From contig JASHRR010000188.1 of NCBI GenBank assembly GCA_030037185.1, forward strand, positions 1 to 11,580: a stretch of DNA of 11,580 nucleotides, read 5' to 3'. The stretch is from Xanthobacteraceae bacterium (GTDB lineage: Bacteria > Pseudomonadota > Alphaproteobacteria > Rhizobiales > Xanthobacteraceae). The position numbers were made by a program, and so were the translations under genes. Below the pieces are notes generated by a model. The model was not told the DNA's origin. It saw only the letters and a list, made by a program, of their open reading frames with translations, and searched no databases. Below, piece after piece: positions 1 to 6,099 of this stretch; positions within the stretch are counted from its first letter, which is position 1, and every line of letters starts with the position of its first letter.

Positions 1-633
1 GCTCTTTCAGCCAACCAGGACCTGCTCTTCCGGAACGAGTGGAAGGGAGTTGATGTCGAGGAGTTGGTGCGCGCCCAGTTCTCGCATTTCGCCGATCTGA
101 TTGGTTGTCGTATTATCCTGGATGGCCCGAAACTGCGCTTCAACACGGCCGGGGCGCAGGCCATCGGGCTCGCCCTGCATGAACTTGCTACCAACGCCGG
201 CAAATACGGGGCGCTTTCGGCAGATAGAGGTCGTGTGGATCTTCGCTGGAATTTCAGCGACAACGCCTTCACCATGAGTTGGACCGAGCGCGAGGGGCCG
301 TCCGTGTTTCGGCCGAAGCGGCGCGGATTCGGCGTAACGGTTATAGAAAAAATTGCGGCGAGCAACCTGGGCGGTACGGTCGATCTTGACTACGCGCCGT
401 CGGGTCTGACCTGGTGTCCGACCTGCCCAGCTGGGAACGCGTTGGAGCGACGTAACGGAGATCGATTTGAGGGGAAGTCAAATCGAACCAAGGCTGACCA
501 TGAACCATACCACCATCCTGGAACATCTTTCGACGGCCCGCCGCGATGTCAGGACGAATCAACGGAACATTGCTCGCCATCCCAAGCAAGCCGGGCGACA
601 AATCCGGCTGATCCGGCAACTGCACATCCCTAA
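1..633 (+). CDS. HWE-family sensor histidine kinase, C-terminal part (5' end outside window)
   Basis: The frame is open from base 1, so the start, sensor domain and phospho-accepting His box lie upstream. The visible part is the ATP-binding half of an HWE kinase: the N-box HELATNAGKYGAL starts at base 178, and the family's W-x-E motif (SWTEREGP) is near base 277-300. A glycine-rich stretch (RRGFGVTVIEK) and the closing LGGTVDLDYAPSGLTW follow. HWE kinases autophosphorylate on His and pass phosphate to response regulators; many alphaproteobacterial ones act in light or general stress signalling. No response regulator is visible nearby. Homology ends around base 445 (CPAGNALE). The frame then runs about 60 codons further to 633, through the start of a putative small gene at 500 in another frame. 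That tail has no kinase character, so the native stop was probably lost or shifted. Family call is firm; the C-terminus is doubtful. Confidence 0.85.
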   Translation, partial: ALSANQDLLFRNEWKGVDVEELVRAQFSHFADLIGCRIILDGPKLRFNTAGAQAIGLALHELATNAGKYGALSADRGRVDLRWNFSDNAFTMSWTEREGPSVFRPKRRGFGVTVIEKIAASNLGGTVDLDYAPSGLTWCPTCPAGNALERRNGDRFEGKSNRTKADHEPYHHPGTSFDGPPRCQDESTEHCSPSQASRATNPADPATAHP

Positions 634-655
634 TGGCGATCGATTAGACAGCTCA
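500..655 (+). pseudogene. Degraded small helical protein gene (tentative)
   Basis: An ATG at 500 opens a frame reading MNHTTILEHLSTARRDV, then NIARHPKQAG and LHIPNGDRL. From memory this resembles a small, highly helical hypothetical protein common in Bradyrhizobium, with the pattern of a TI-EHL-A-RHV start, an NIARQR segment and an LHIADRDRL end. The middle segment expected between the last two motifs looks shortened, and the frame runs on to 826 through the antisense of the neighbouring minus-strand gene, so no native stop is left. I therefore call a remnant. It overlaps the read-through tail of the kinase in a different frame. Family resemblance is recollection, not a search; it could be chance. 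Confidence 0.33.
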
Positions 656-659
656 GACC

Positions 660-890
660 TCACTGCCAGCACGGATACTGCGGCAACGCCTGGGCCCGAC
701 AGGCTCGCCTCGACGTGCATCTCGGCGGCAGCCGCCAGCTCTCGACGAGCTCGGTCAGGCAGCGGTCATAGTGAATGCTCAACCGGTCGAGCCGGTCCCG
801 CACGTCAACGTGTACGTCGATGGTGAGGTGCGCAATGTCATGGTGCCGCTCGCGATAACGCCGCTGCCGCTCCGCACCACTCATCGCCAC
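660..890 (-). pseudogene. Ribbon-helix-helix-like small protein, copy 1, frame-damaged
   Basis: The first 50 codons closely match the intact gene at 2996-3256: SGAERQRRYRERH, then AHLTIDVHVDVRDRLDRL and HYDRCLTELVE. The intact copy continues LAAAAERHVEAKLSG. Here that stretch appears in the neighbouring frame (LAAAAEMHVEASLSG), because one C is missing from the cluster near base 739 that reads GCCAGCCTCTC in the intact copy. An extra base near 690 (CTGGGCCC) returns the reading to the original frame for the last residues before the stop at 660. About 15 codons are therefore out of frame between two opposite one-base changes. The GTG start at 890 aligns with the ATG start of the other copy; an ATG follows two codons later. 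It is the last gene of the minus-strand run, 10 bp after the 45-aa gene. Function unproven; probably DNA-binding if intact. Confidence 0.6.
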
Positions 891-900
891 CGGAGATCGC

Positions 901-1038
901 TCACTTCCTGTTTCCCCACAACTTCCACAATCGCTCGATCTCGTCGGCCGCCCTGCGCATCAAACACTCCGCTGCAGGAATATCATTTGGATCAATGCCG
1001 CTGCGCAGCTCTTCAATAAGATCTTTGTCATTCAGCAC
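901..1038 (-). CDS. 45-aa hypothetical protein
   Basis: A short acidic, helical protein: DKDLIEELRSGIDPNDIP, then AAECLMRRAADEIERLWKLW. I chose the GTG at 1038 because GAGGAA sits about five bases upstream, a good ribosome binding site. ATG codons at 1056 and 1077 are in frame but have no comparable site; the one at 1077 would begin 14 bp after the preceding stop. It lies directly downstream of the GcrA-like gene on the same strand and 10 bp before the damaged copy 1, which suggests co-transcription. The RRAADEIERL segment resembles short phage-type and alphaproteobacterial accessory proteins. I cannot assign a function. Confidence 0.55.
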   Translation of the reverse strand: MLNDKDLIEELRSGIDPNDIPAAECLMRRAADEIERLWKLWGNRK

Positions 1039-1091
1039 GACTTCCTCGCCTTGCATATGCGGCCAGATCGCTCGCATGTGAAAGCCTACCT

Positions 1092-1979
1092 TCACCAGGC
1101 CAAGCCAGAACCTTTGAGCCGGAATCGTCCGACAGGAGCAGTCCTGCCGGTAAAGACGCGCCTGGAATGCTGCTCGCACCATGAGGAGGAGTCCACAACC
1201 GGTGCGCCGCAGTACATGACTGGCCACACGTCAGAGATTATCCAGCGACATTGACCGGGACGGTGATCGAACAGCGACACGGCGCCGAAACCATCGCGCA
1301 CCGCGCGAAGGGCCGTGGCCGTTCCGGCGGGTTCCGGCTCTTCGGTCGCGGCAGCGGACAACGACCTTGGCTTCCGTGCGGGTTTTGCCTCCCGCGGCGA
1401 CGAGTTCGCGATCACGGTTGGAGGCACAGGCTTTTTCAAGCCCAGATTCTGAATCTTGCTCCGTACGGCATTGCGCCCTCGCCCCAGTTGCTTCGCTATG
1501 GCACTTGCCGAATGATCAGGCCACAGAGCTTTCAGCTTTTCGACCTCCTCGTCGCTCCACACCGGCTTCGTTTGGCCAAACGGAGCCGCGTGTAACCTCG
1601 TCCCGGGACGAGGTTTCAAATCTTCGGCAGACCGATCGCGCACGACGACCCCGCTGTCGTCGCCCCCATTGGGAAGCGGGGCCTCTTCGGTGATGACGGC
1701 ACTTGCCGCCTTCGGTATCGCGACGAAATGTTTCTGACTTTCCGACTCCGGTGCAACACCAACGGTGGAGGCCTCCGTTCGGGCCGCCAGGCCCTTCACG
1801 GAATCTCGAGGAAATCCCGGTAACGCCGTTCCGGCCGTCTGCTCGATCGCAATGCTGCCATCGGCAATGGTGATCGAGACGCCCAGCGCCTCGACGCGGA
1901 TGCTGACGACACCGTTGCTGCGCAAATCGTTTCTCCGTGGTTTGGGCGGGGCGAACTCAGTGTTTCGGTCGCTCCTCAC
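1092..1979 (-). CDS. GcrA-family cell-cycle regulator-like protein with long N-terminal extension
   Basis: GcrA proteins of Alphaproteobacteria bind DNA, often methylated GANTC sites, and act with sigma-70 RNA polymerase. The two ends of that family are visible. Residues 141-182 form the helix-turn-helix, starting WSDEEVEKLKALW and continuing SASAIAKQLGRGRNAVRSKI. Residues 236-277 form the conserved tail with QCRW (Cys243), YCGAP (Cys257) and WCEQH (Cys268, His271). Caulobacter GcrA is about 173 aa and begins with the HTH; this one is 295 aa with some 140 extra N-terminal residues. That extension includes a possible beta-rich stretch (VVSIRVEALGVSITIADGSIAI) and then a low-complexity linker. 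The start is the GTG at 1979, 13 bp after the phzF stop; no better in-frame start is seen. An accessory paralogue is more likely than the essential gcrA, so I give no symbol. Confidence 0.8.
   Translation of the reverse strand: MRSDRNTEFAPPKPRRNDLRSNGVVSIRVEALGVSITIADGSIAIEQTAGTALPGFPRDSVKGLAARTEASTVGVAPESESQKHFVAIPKAASAVITEEAPLPNGGDDSGVVVRDRSAEDLKPRPGTRLHAAPFGQTKPVWSDEEVEKLKALWPDHSASAIAKQLGRGRNAVRSKIQNLGLKKPVPPTVIANSSPREAKPARKPRSLSAAATEEPEPAGTATALRAVRDGFGAVSLFDHRPGQCRWIISDVWPVMYCGAPVVDSSSWCEQHSRRVFTGRTAPVGRFRLKGSGLAW
1594..1615. repeat. Perfect 22-bp palindrome inside the GcrA-like gene
   Basis: The half-site AACCTCGTCCC (1594-1604) is followed immediately by its exact reverse complement (1605-1615), with no spacer and no mismatch. 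It falls in the low-complexity linker just before the HTH and encodes the KPRPGTRL segment. A perfect 22-bp palindrome is unlikely by chance in one gene. It could be a protein-binding site, a hairpin in the mRNA or a chance product of GC-rich coding. Confidence 0.75.
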
Positions 1980-1991
1980 AGGACGCTTTAC

Positions 1992-2888
1992 TTAGGCATC
2001 GATCCTGCCTTCGCTTACAACTATCGCATCTCCAGTTATGGTAGCGGCGGCGAGCTCCCGATCCGTCACGGTCACCGAGAGCCCGATCAAGCTTGGCCGG
2101 CCCATCTCATATCCTTGCTCGACCGAAAGATCGTGATGACCGTCGGGCTGTTGTTCAAAGTGCAAGTAAACTCCCGAAAATGCCGCGACCGCAGCGCCTG
2201 TCGCGGGGTCTTCCACCACTCCTAAGCGTGGCGCGAACATGCGAGCATGGAACGCTGAACCGACTTCGACGGTCTCGCGACAAAAGACATAAGCTATCCT
2301 CGCCTTGTCCCGGCCGAATGCCGCCTCCCAATGGGTCATGTGCGTTTGGCATCGTCGGATTGCTTCGAGATTCCGAACGGGAACGAAGGTTATCGGAACT
2401 CCCGCCGACCAACGAGACGGCCTATACGTACCGAACCCGATATCGTCGATGCTCAGTCCCAGCGCTTCCGCAATTGCTCCGGGGGTAGCGGCGCTACCAA
2501 CCTCTTCGGGCAGTTGGGTCAGTTCAAAGCTGGCGCGCCCCCGGTCAGCGTCGACTGAGTTGGTTGCACAGTGAATCGGACCTATACCCTCCTCAAGGAC
2601 GATTTTTCGAGAGCCGCCACCATCGATCCGGTTGAGCAGCACAGCAGTTCCCACAGTCGGATGGCCTGCAAAGGGCAGTTCGGCGACAGGAGTGAAGATG
2701 CGAAGGCATGCCCGGTGGCTCGACTCTCGGGCAGGGAGCACGAACACCGTCTCGGCCAGATTGAACTCGCAGGCGATCATCTGCATCGAGACTTCGTCGA
2801 GCCCGTCAGCGTCGAGCACGACAGCAAGCGGATTGCCAGCAAATCGCCGGCTGGTGAAAACATCGAGGGTGAAAAATTGACGACGCAT
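1992..2888 (-). CDS. PhzF family phenazine biosynthesis-like isomerase
   Basis: A full-length 298-aa member of the PhzF (diaminopimelate epimerase-like) fold. Visible family marks are the start FFTLDVFTSRRFAGNPLAVV, then NLAETVFV (Glu46, matching the catalytic Glu near 45 in Pseudomonas PhzF), TPVAELPFAGHPTVG (66-80) in the first domain, and VEDPATGAAVAAFSGVY (225-241) in the second. PhzF isomerises a dihydro-hydroxyanthranilate in phenazine synthesis. No other phenazine gene is present, and most stand-alone homologues have unknown substrates, so a phenazine role is not implied. The ATG at 2888 has AGGA about 10 bases upstream. The GcrA-like gene starts 13 bp after the stop, suggesting translational or transcriptional coupling. 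The protein looks intact. Confidence 0.92.
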   Translation of the reverse strand: MRRQFFTLDVFTSRRFAGNPLAVVLDADGLDEVSMQMIACEFNLAETVFVLPARESSHRACLRIFTPVAELPFAGHPTVGTAVLLNRIDGGGSRKIVLEEGIGPIHCATNSVDADRGRASFELTQLPEEVGSAATPGAIAEALGLSIDDIGFGTYRPSRWSAGVPITFVPVRNLEAIRRCQTHMTHWEAAFGRDKARIAYVFCRETVEVGSAFHARMFAPRLGVVEDPATGAAVAAFSGVYLHFEQQPDGHHDLSVEQGYEMGRPSLIGLSVTVTDRELAAATITGDAIVVSEGRIDA

Positions 2889-2995
2889 CAGGAGTCTTCC
2901 TCATCAGAACCAACGACGTGACGGAATGTGGCTCGTGGACCGGGCGGTGCCCGCGGCTTCGACCATCTTTTGCAAATTGCCTACCCGCTCCGCAG

Positions 2996-3256
2996 TTACT
3001 CCGTAACTGACCGATCGTCATCGTAGCCGGCATCGCGGTACGCCACGAGCGCCTCGCCAGACAGCTTGGCCTCGACATGCCGCTCGGCCGCAGCCGCCAG
3101 CCTCTCGACGAGCTCGGTCAGGCCGCAGTCATAGTGCCAGGCCAGGCGCTCGAGCTGGTCCCGCACCGCGACGCGCAGGTCAAGCGTAAGGTGAGCCAGG
3201 TCATGGCCATGACGCTCCCGATAGCGCCGGTGCCGCTCCGCCCCAGTCATCGGCAT
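2996..3256 (-). CDS. Ribbon-helix-helix-like small protein, copy 2 (intact)
   Basis: 86 aa. The basic N-terminus TGAERHRRYRERHG is followed by a short strand-like segment (LAHLTLDLRVAV) and two probable helices (RDQLERLAWHYDCGLTELVERL and AAAERHVEAKLSGEALVAY). A basic strand with two helices is typical of ribbon-helix-helix DNA binders, such as antitoxins and small repressors, but I see no diagnostic signature and no toxin beside it. The ATG at 3256 is well supported by GGAGG six bases upstream (3263-3267). A weak promoter-like pair (TTGTCG, 18 bp, TACGCT) lies at 3309-3280 on this strand. It has a damaged near-copy at 660-890 and a short remnant at 5967-6022, all in the same orientation. Confidence 0.7.
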   Translation of the reverse strand: MPMTGAERHRRYRERHGHDLAHLTLDLRVAVRDQLERLAWHYDCGLTELVERLAAAAERHVEAKLSGEALVAYRDAGYDDDRSVTE

Positions 3257-3643
3257 GGTGAACCTCCGTTCTAATCACAAGCGTAACACCGTCGACGCGG
3301 GCTCGACAATTCGGATGAAATCGAGTTGACAGATACGTTTTTCGTGCTGGTCGGTGCCCGACACCGGCCAGCCTCGAAAATGCACGGGCGGAGCTCGAGC
3401 CCCTAGCCGGTCCGCTCTTTGATAGCGGGCAGCATTAGCCGTGCTGCAGCTGCATACGCAGCCGACGCGCGATCCAAGCGTTTCAGCAATGGTCTCTGGG
3501 CCGGGTAGATCCCATTGAAGCTTCGCAGATCAGCCGCGAGAGGGGCCACAAGCGGCCTTAGCCCTCCGCCTTGATGTGCAAATGGTGTAACTTTTGACGC
3601 GTTAGGGACGAGTGAAGTCCCGCAAAATGTTTGGGAGCGCGCC
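3257..3643. other. Intergenic region between divergent genes
   Basis: 387 bp between copy 2 (leftward) and the binding-protein gene (rightward). It should hold both promoters. A TTGACA hexamer at 3325 on the + strand has no convincing -10 at the right distance. A minus-strand frame open at its 3' end (stop at 3403) includes an alanine-rich stretch (KRLDRASAAYAAAARLML) that might be a gene remnant, but it has no supported start and overlaps the signal-peptide region of the + gene. I see no RNA gene or terminator here. Confidence 0.4.
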
Positions 3644-4579
3644 GTGAAAATCCATCGACCGCAGTTTTCGAAATTCGCCCACGCCGCATTTTTTATTGTC
3701 CTTGTCGCACTGTTCAGCGACATCGCGTCGTCTCAGACGGCGAAAACAATTAAGATTATCGTTCCGGCGTCGCCGGGCGGCGTCACTGACGTGGTCGCTC
3801 GCCTCCTGGGTAACCAGATCGGCCGGGCGCACGCGCAGACGTTCCTGATAGAAAGCCGCGCGGGAGCAAATGGGCTCGTTGCTGCAGAAGCGGTCTCGCG
3901 TGCTGTGCCGGATGGCAACACCCTGCTGATTATGATCACGGATCTGCTCGTTCCTCCCCATCTGCGAAAATTGAACTACGACATGCTGACCGGCTTCGAG
4001 CCGATTTGCGAGCTCGTCAGCGCGCCCGTGGTCCTCGTCGTCAACAGGGCCTCAGCCTACCGAACGCTCGCCGACCTGCTGAACGCGGCGCGCGCCAAGC
4101 CTGGGGAATTGACGCTTGCGGCCTTTGGACCTGCCAGTACATTTCAAATGGTGCTCGAGGCACTGGAACGCGCCGCCAACGTCAACATGACTTTCCTGCC
4201 ATATTCCGGCGGTGCTCCGGCCGTGAACGCGCTGCTTGGTAATCATGTGACCTCGGCGCTCGTCACCTATTCCACGGCGTCCGAATACATAAGTGTGGAC
4301 GAGTTGCGCGCCCTCGCCACAACCTCACGAACGCGGCTTGAGGCGCTGCCCGAGGTGCCCACCATCGCGGAAGCCGGTTACAAAGACTCCGAGATGGACT
4401 GGTGGATCGGGATATTGGCGCCGGCAAGGACGCCGAAGGAAAAGCTTTCCCAACTTGGCGATTGGTTCACTGCTGCGTTGCAGGCACCCGAGTTGAGGGC
4501 GAAGCTCACCCCCCCTAGGACTTTATCCGGTTGGGATTTGCGGTGCGGATTTTGCTGCTCTAATTTTGAAACAATATAA
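3644..4579 (+). CDS. Tripartite tricarboxylate transporter (Bug/TctC) solute-binding protein, frameshifted at 3' end
   Basis: Bug proteins are periplasmic receptors that deliver carboxylates and related compounds to TctAB-type membrane partners. Residues 1-30 are a signal peptide (hydrophobic core AAFFIVLVALFSDIAS). The mature part shows the family order: IKIIVPASPGGVTDVVARLLG (36-56), FLIESRAGANG (67-77), DGNTLLIM, YSGGAPAVNALLGNHV (187-202), LPEVPTIAEAGY (235-246). The GTG at 3644 has GGGAG six bases upstream. After Pro290-Pro291 the family sequence stops abruptly, and the last 20 residues are an out-of-frame, cysteine-rich tail. The expected ending lies in the next frame (see the entry at 4511-4625). 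Seven C at 4509-4515 are the likely shift point. No TctA or TctB gene is nearby; Bug genes are very often orphans. The next gene, a dehydrogenase, is co-directional. Confidence 0.88.
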   Translation: MKIHRPQFSKFAHAAFFIVLVALFSDIASSQTAKTIKIIVPASPGGVTDVVARLLGNQIGRAHAQTFLIESRAGANGLVAAEAVSRAVPDGNTLLIMITDLLVPPHLRKLNYDMLTGFEPICELVSAPVVLVVNRASAYRTLADLLNAARAKPGELTLAAFGPASTFQMVLEALERAANVNMTFLPYSGGAPAVNALLGNHVTSALVTYSTASEYISVDELRALATTSRTRLEALPEVPTIAEAGYKDSEMDWWIGILAPARTPKEKLSQLGDWFTAALQAPELRAKLTPPRTLSGWDLRCGFCCSNFETI

Positions 4580-4625
4580 CGACTTCGGCAGCATCATTCG
4601 TGGCTTGAATATCAAGGCCGAGTGA
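4511..4625 (+). pseudogene. Out-of-frame authentic C-terminus of the solute-binding protein
   Basis: If one C is dropped from the run at 4509-4515, the preceding frame reads on as LTP-LGLYPVGICGADFAAL and then LKQYNDFGSIIRGLNIKAE to a TGA at 4623-4625. That gives 326 aa. This ending matches the usual Bug-family close (GLYPVG, a Phe-containing helix, KQY--FG-IIR--NIKAE). The downstream dehydrogenase would then start 38 bp after the stop. The shift may be a real mutation, a slippage site or a homopolymer error in the assembly; the sequence alone cannot tell. Confidence 0.8.
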
Positions 4626-4662
4626 CCGGCCACTTCTACGCTCTGGAAGCCTTCCGTCGTGA

Positions 4663-5757
4663 GTGCCCAGCGTGACCAAGAAACACATTACCTTCCTCGA
4701 CGAAGATCAAGTCCTGTGGCTCCTTTGGCTTGCGTTGCGCGACACGGCGCCGGATACGGCACAGGAAATCAGGGACTGGTTCGCACCCGGGCCGGTCAAT
4801 CCGGCAGCGGTGACGAAACTGGCCGACGGCCTGCACCCGCGCGACGGATACGAGGTCCATTACGGCCGGGACACGTCCCAGTCATTGAAGGATGCTTCGG
4901 TTGTCATTCTTCGCCGCGGCAGCCTGTCCTCCGACCTGATTGCGTCCGCGCCCAACCTGAGGCTGATCCAGCGGCTTGGGGCGCGGTCGGAGAGCATCGA
5001 CCTTGTCGCCGCCAAAGCCGCCGGCGTGGCGGTCTCGTGCCTGCCGCGCCGCACGCTCGCTTACACGGCCGAGCACGCGCTGCTCCTGATGCTGGCGCTG
5101 GCCAAGTGCCTGTTGCCGGCGGACAAGGTCGTCCGCTCGGGTGACTACGATCCGAGCGTCGTCAAGCCGGTTGACGACATCGCTTGCAACTGGCCGGGGC
5201 TCGCGAACATCGGCGGACTTTACGGCCATACGCTCGGGATCGTCGGGCTCGGGGAGGTGGGGGCTCTCGTCGTCGAGCGCGCACGCGCCTTCGGCATGAC
5301 GATCGTCTACAGCAACCGCACCCGTCTGCCTGCAGCGCGCGAGTGGGCGCTCGGCGTATCCTATCGCCCCCTCGACGTCTTGCTCGCGGAGTCCGACTTC
5401 GTCTCGCTCCACGCCTCGAATATCGGGCCGAACGGTCGGATGATTGGCAAGGCGGCTTTTGCATCCATGAAGCGAACCGCCTTCTTCATCAATACCAGCC
5501 GTGGGCGGCTGGTGGATGAGGACGCGTTGTTCAATGCCCTCGCCGACGGCACGATCGCGGGCGCCGGGCTCGACGTGCATTGCGTAGAGCCGCGCCAGGC
5601 GAACGATCGGTTCGCGGTGCTTCCCAACGTGGTCATGACGCCGCATCTCGCGGGTGGCTCGCGGCTCGGCGTACTCGAGGAGGCGGCTGCAATCTTCGCC
5701 AACATGCGTGCCGCCCTTGCCGGTGAGCCGCCGCCGCACGGACGCATCCTCCCGTGA
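4663..5757 (+). CDS. D-isomer-specific 2-hydroxyacid dehydrogenase family protein
   Basis: 364 aa, NAD(P)-dependent oxidoreductase of the D-2-hydroxyacid/phosphoglycerate dehydrogenase superfamily. The nucleotide-binding motif is LGIVGLGEVG (191-200). The catalytic residues fall in their usual contexts: Arg280 in INTSRGRLVDEDAL, Glu309 in AGLDVHCVEP and His328 in VMTPHLAGGS. The LIQRLGARSESIDL segment (101-114) is the usual substrate-domain motif before the Rossmann domain. Substrate cannot be read from sequence; its position after a carboxylate-binding protein suggests an imported hydroxy acid or its reverse reaction. The start is GTG at 4663 (another in-frame GTG lies at 4672); the ribosome site is weak, with GGAAG 13 bases or more upstream. 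The N-terminal 60 residues are longer than in minimal family members. The protein appears intact, unlike its upstream partner. Confidence 0.9.
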   Translation: MPSVTKKHITFLDEDQVLWLLWLALRDTAPDTAQEIRDWFAPGPVNPAAVTKLADGLHPRDGYEVHYGRDTSQSLKDASVVILRRGSLSSDLIASAPNLRLIQRLGARSESIDLVAAKAAGVAVSCLPRRTLAYTAEHALLLMLALAKCLLPADKVVRSGDYDPSVVKPVDDIACNWPGLANIGGLYGHTLGIVGLGEVGALVVERARAFGMTIVYSNRTRLPAAREWALGVSYRPLDVLLAESDFVSLHASNIGPNGRMIGKAAFASMKRTAFFINTSRGRLVDEDALFNALADGTIAGAGLDVHCVEPRQANDRFAVLPNVVMTPHLAGGSRLGVLEEAAAIFANMRAALAGEPPPHGRILP

Positions 5758-6099
5758 CAACGAATGCGCTCGAGCAACTGGCAAAATGGCAAGCGCACTG
5801 CGCTTCGGCGACATCCCCATCTGAAGCGCTGCGGACAGCGAGGCGTGCCGTGCTCGAACAACCAGCAAAATTTACGGTCTCCGCCGAGCTCAACAGCGAG
5901 ACCGCACGAGCACCATCAACCCGGCGGGCGCGTCATCGAACGTGTGAGGTGAGTGATCCCGGTCTCGCCAGGCGGTCGAACTGGTCCCGCACGTCGACGT
6001 GCAGATCGATCGTAAGGTGCGCTTTCAAAGCTTTGCCAGTTTGAGTACGGTTCCGCCCGGAGGTGGCACCAGACGCTGTATTGAAAATTTGGGGTGCAA
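5758..6099. other. Intergenic region with a gene remnant
   Basis: About 340 bp between the dehydrogenase and the MASE1 kinase. A GTG at 5754 overlaps the dehydrogenase stop as GTGA and opens a frame to 6044 (TTNALEQLAKWQAHCASAT...). This is the geometry of a translationally coupled gene, but the frame has no recognisable family and runs antisense through the copy 3 remnant, so I do not call it. GGGG at 6091-6094 precedes the kinase ATG. No terminator is evident after the dehydrogenase. Confidence 0.45.
5967..6022 (-). pseudogene. Remnant of the ribbon-helix-helix-like gene, copy 3
   Basis: On the minus strand these 56 bases read AHLTIDLHVDVRDQFDRLA. This is nearly identical to AHLTIDVHVDVRDRLDRL in copy 1 and AHLTLDLRVAVRDQLERLA in copy 2. 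The match ends sharply on both sides: the RRYRERH start and the LTELVE helix are absent. It has the same orientation as the other two copies. It is a fragment left by deletion or recombination and is not expected to be expressed. Confidence 0.7.

Noticed and set aside
1992..2888. A phenazine biosynthesis locus
   Set aside because: Only a PhzF-fold gene is present; no other phz gene is nearby, and most lone homologues are unrelated to phenazines.
2571..2921. Plus-strand frames opposite the PhzF gene
   Set aside because: They are antisense to a full-length, motif-complete PhzF protein.
3403..3723. Minus-strand frame of 106 codons upstream of the binding protein
   Set aside because: It overlaps the start and signal-peptide region of the + gene, has no supported start and no recognised family; only its alanine-rich end looks faintly coding.
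4882..5868. Long minus-strand open frame (328 codons) opposite the dehydrogenase
   Set aside because: It is antisense to a gene with all catalytic motifs; its translation is Arg-rich with no family features, typical of GC-rich shadow frames.
5754..6044. Plus-strand frame overlapping the dehydrogenase stop as GTGA
   Set aside because: The geometry is gene-like, but the frame has no recognisable product and crosses the antisense of the copy 3 remnant.
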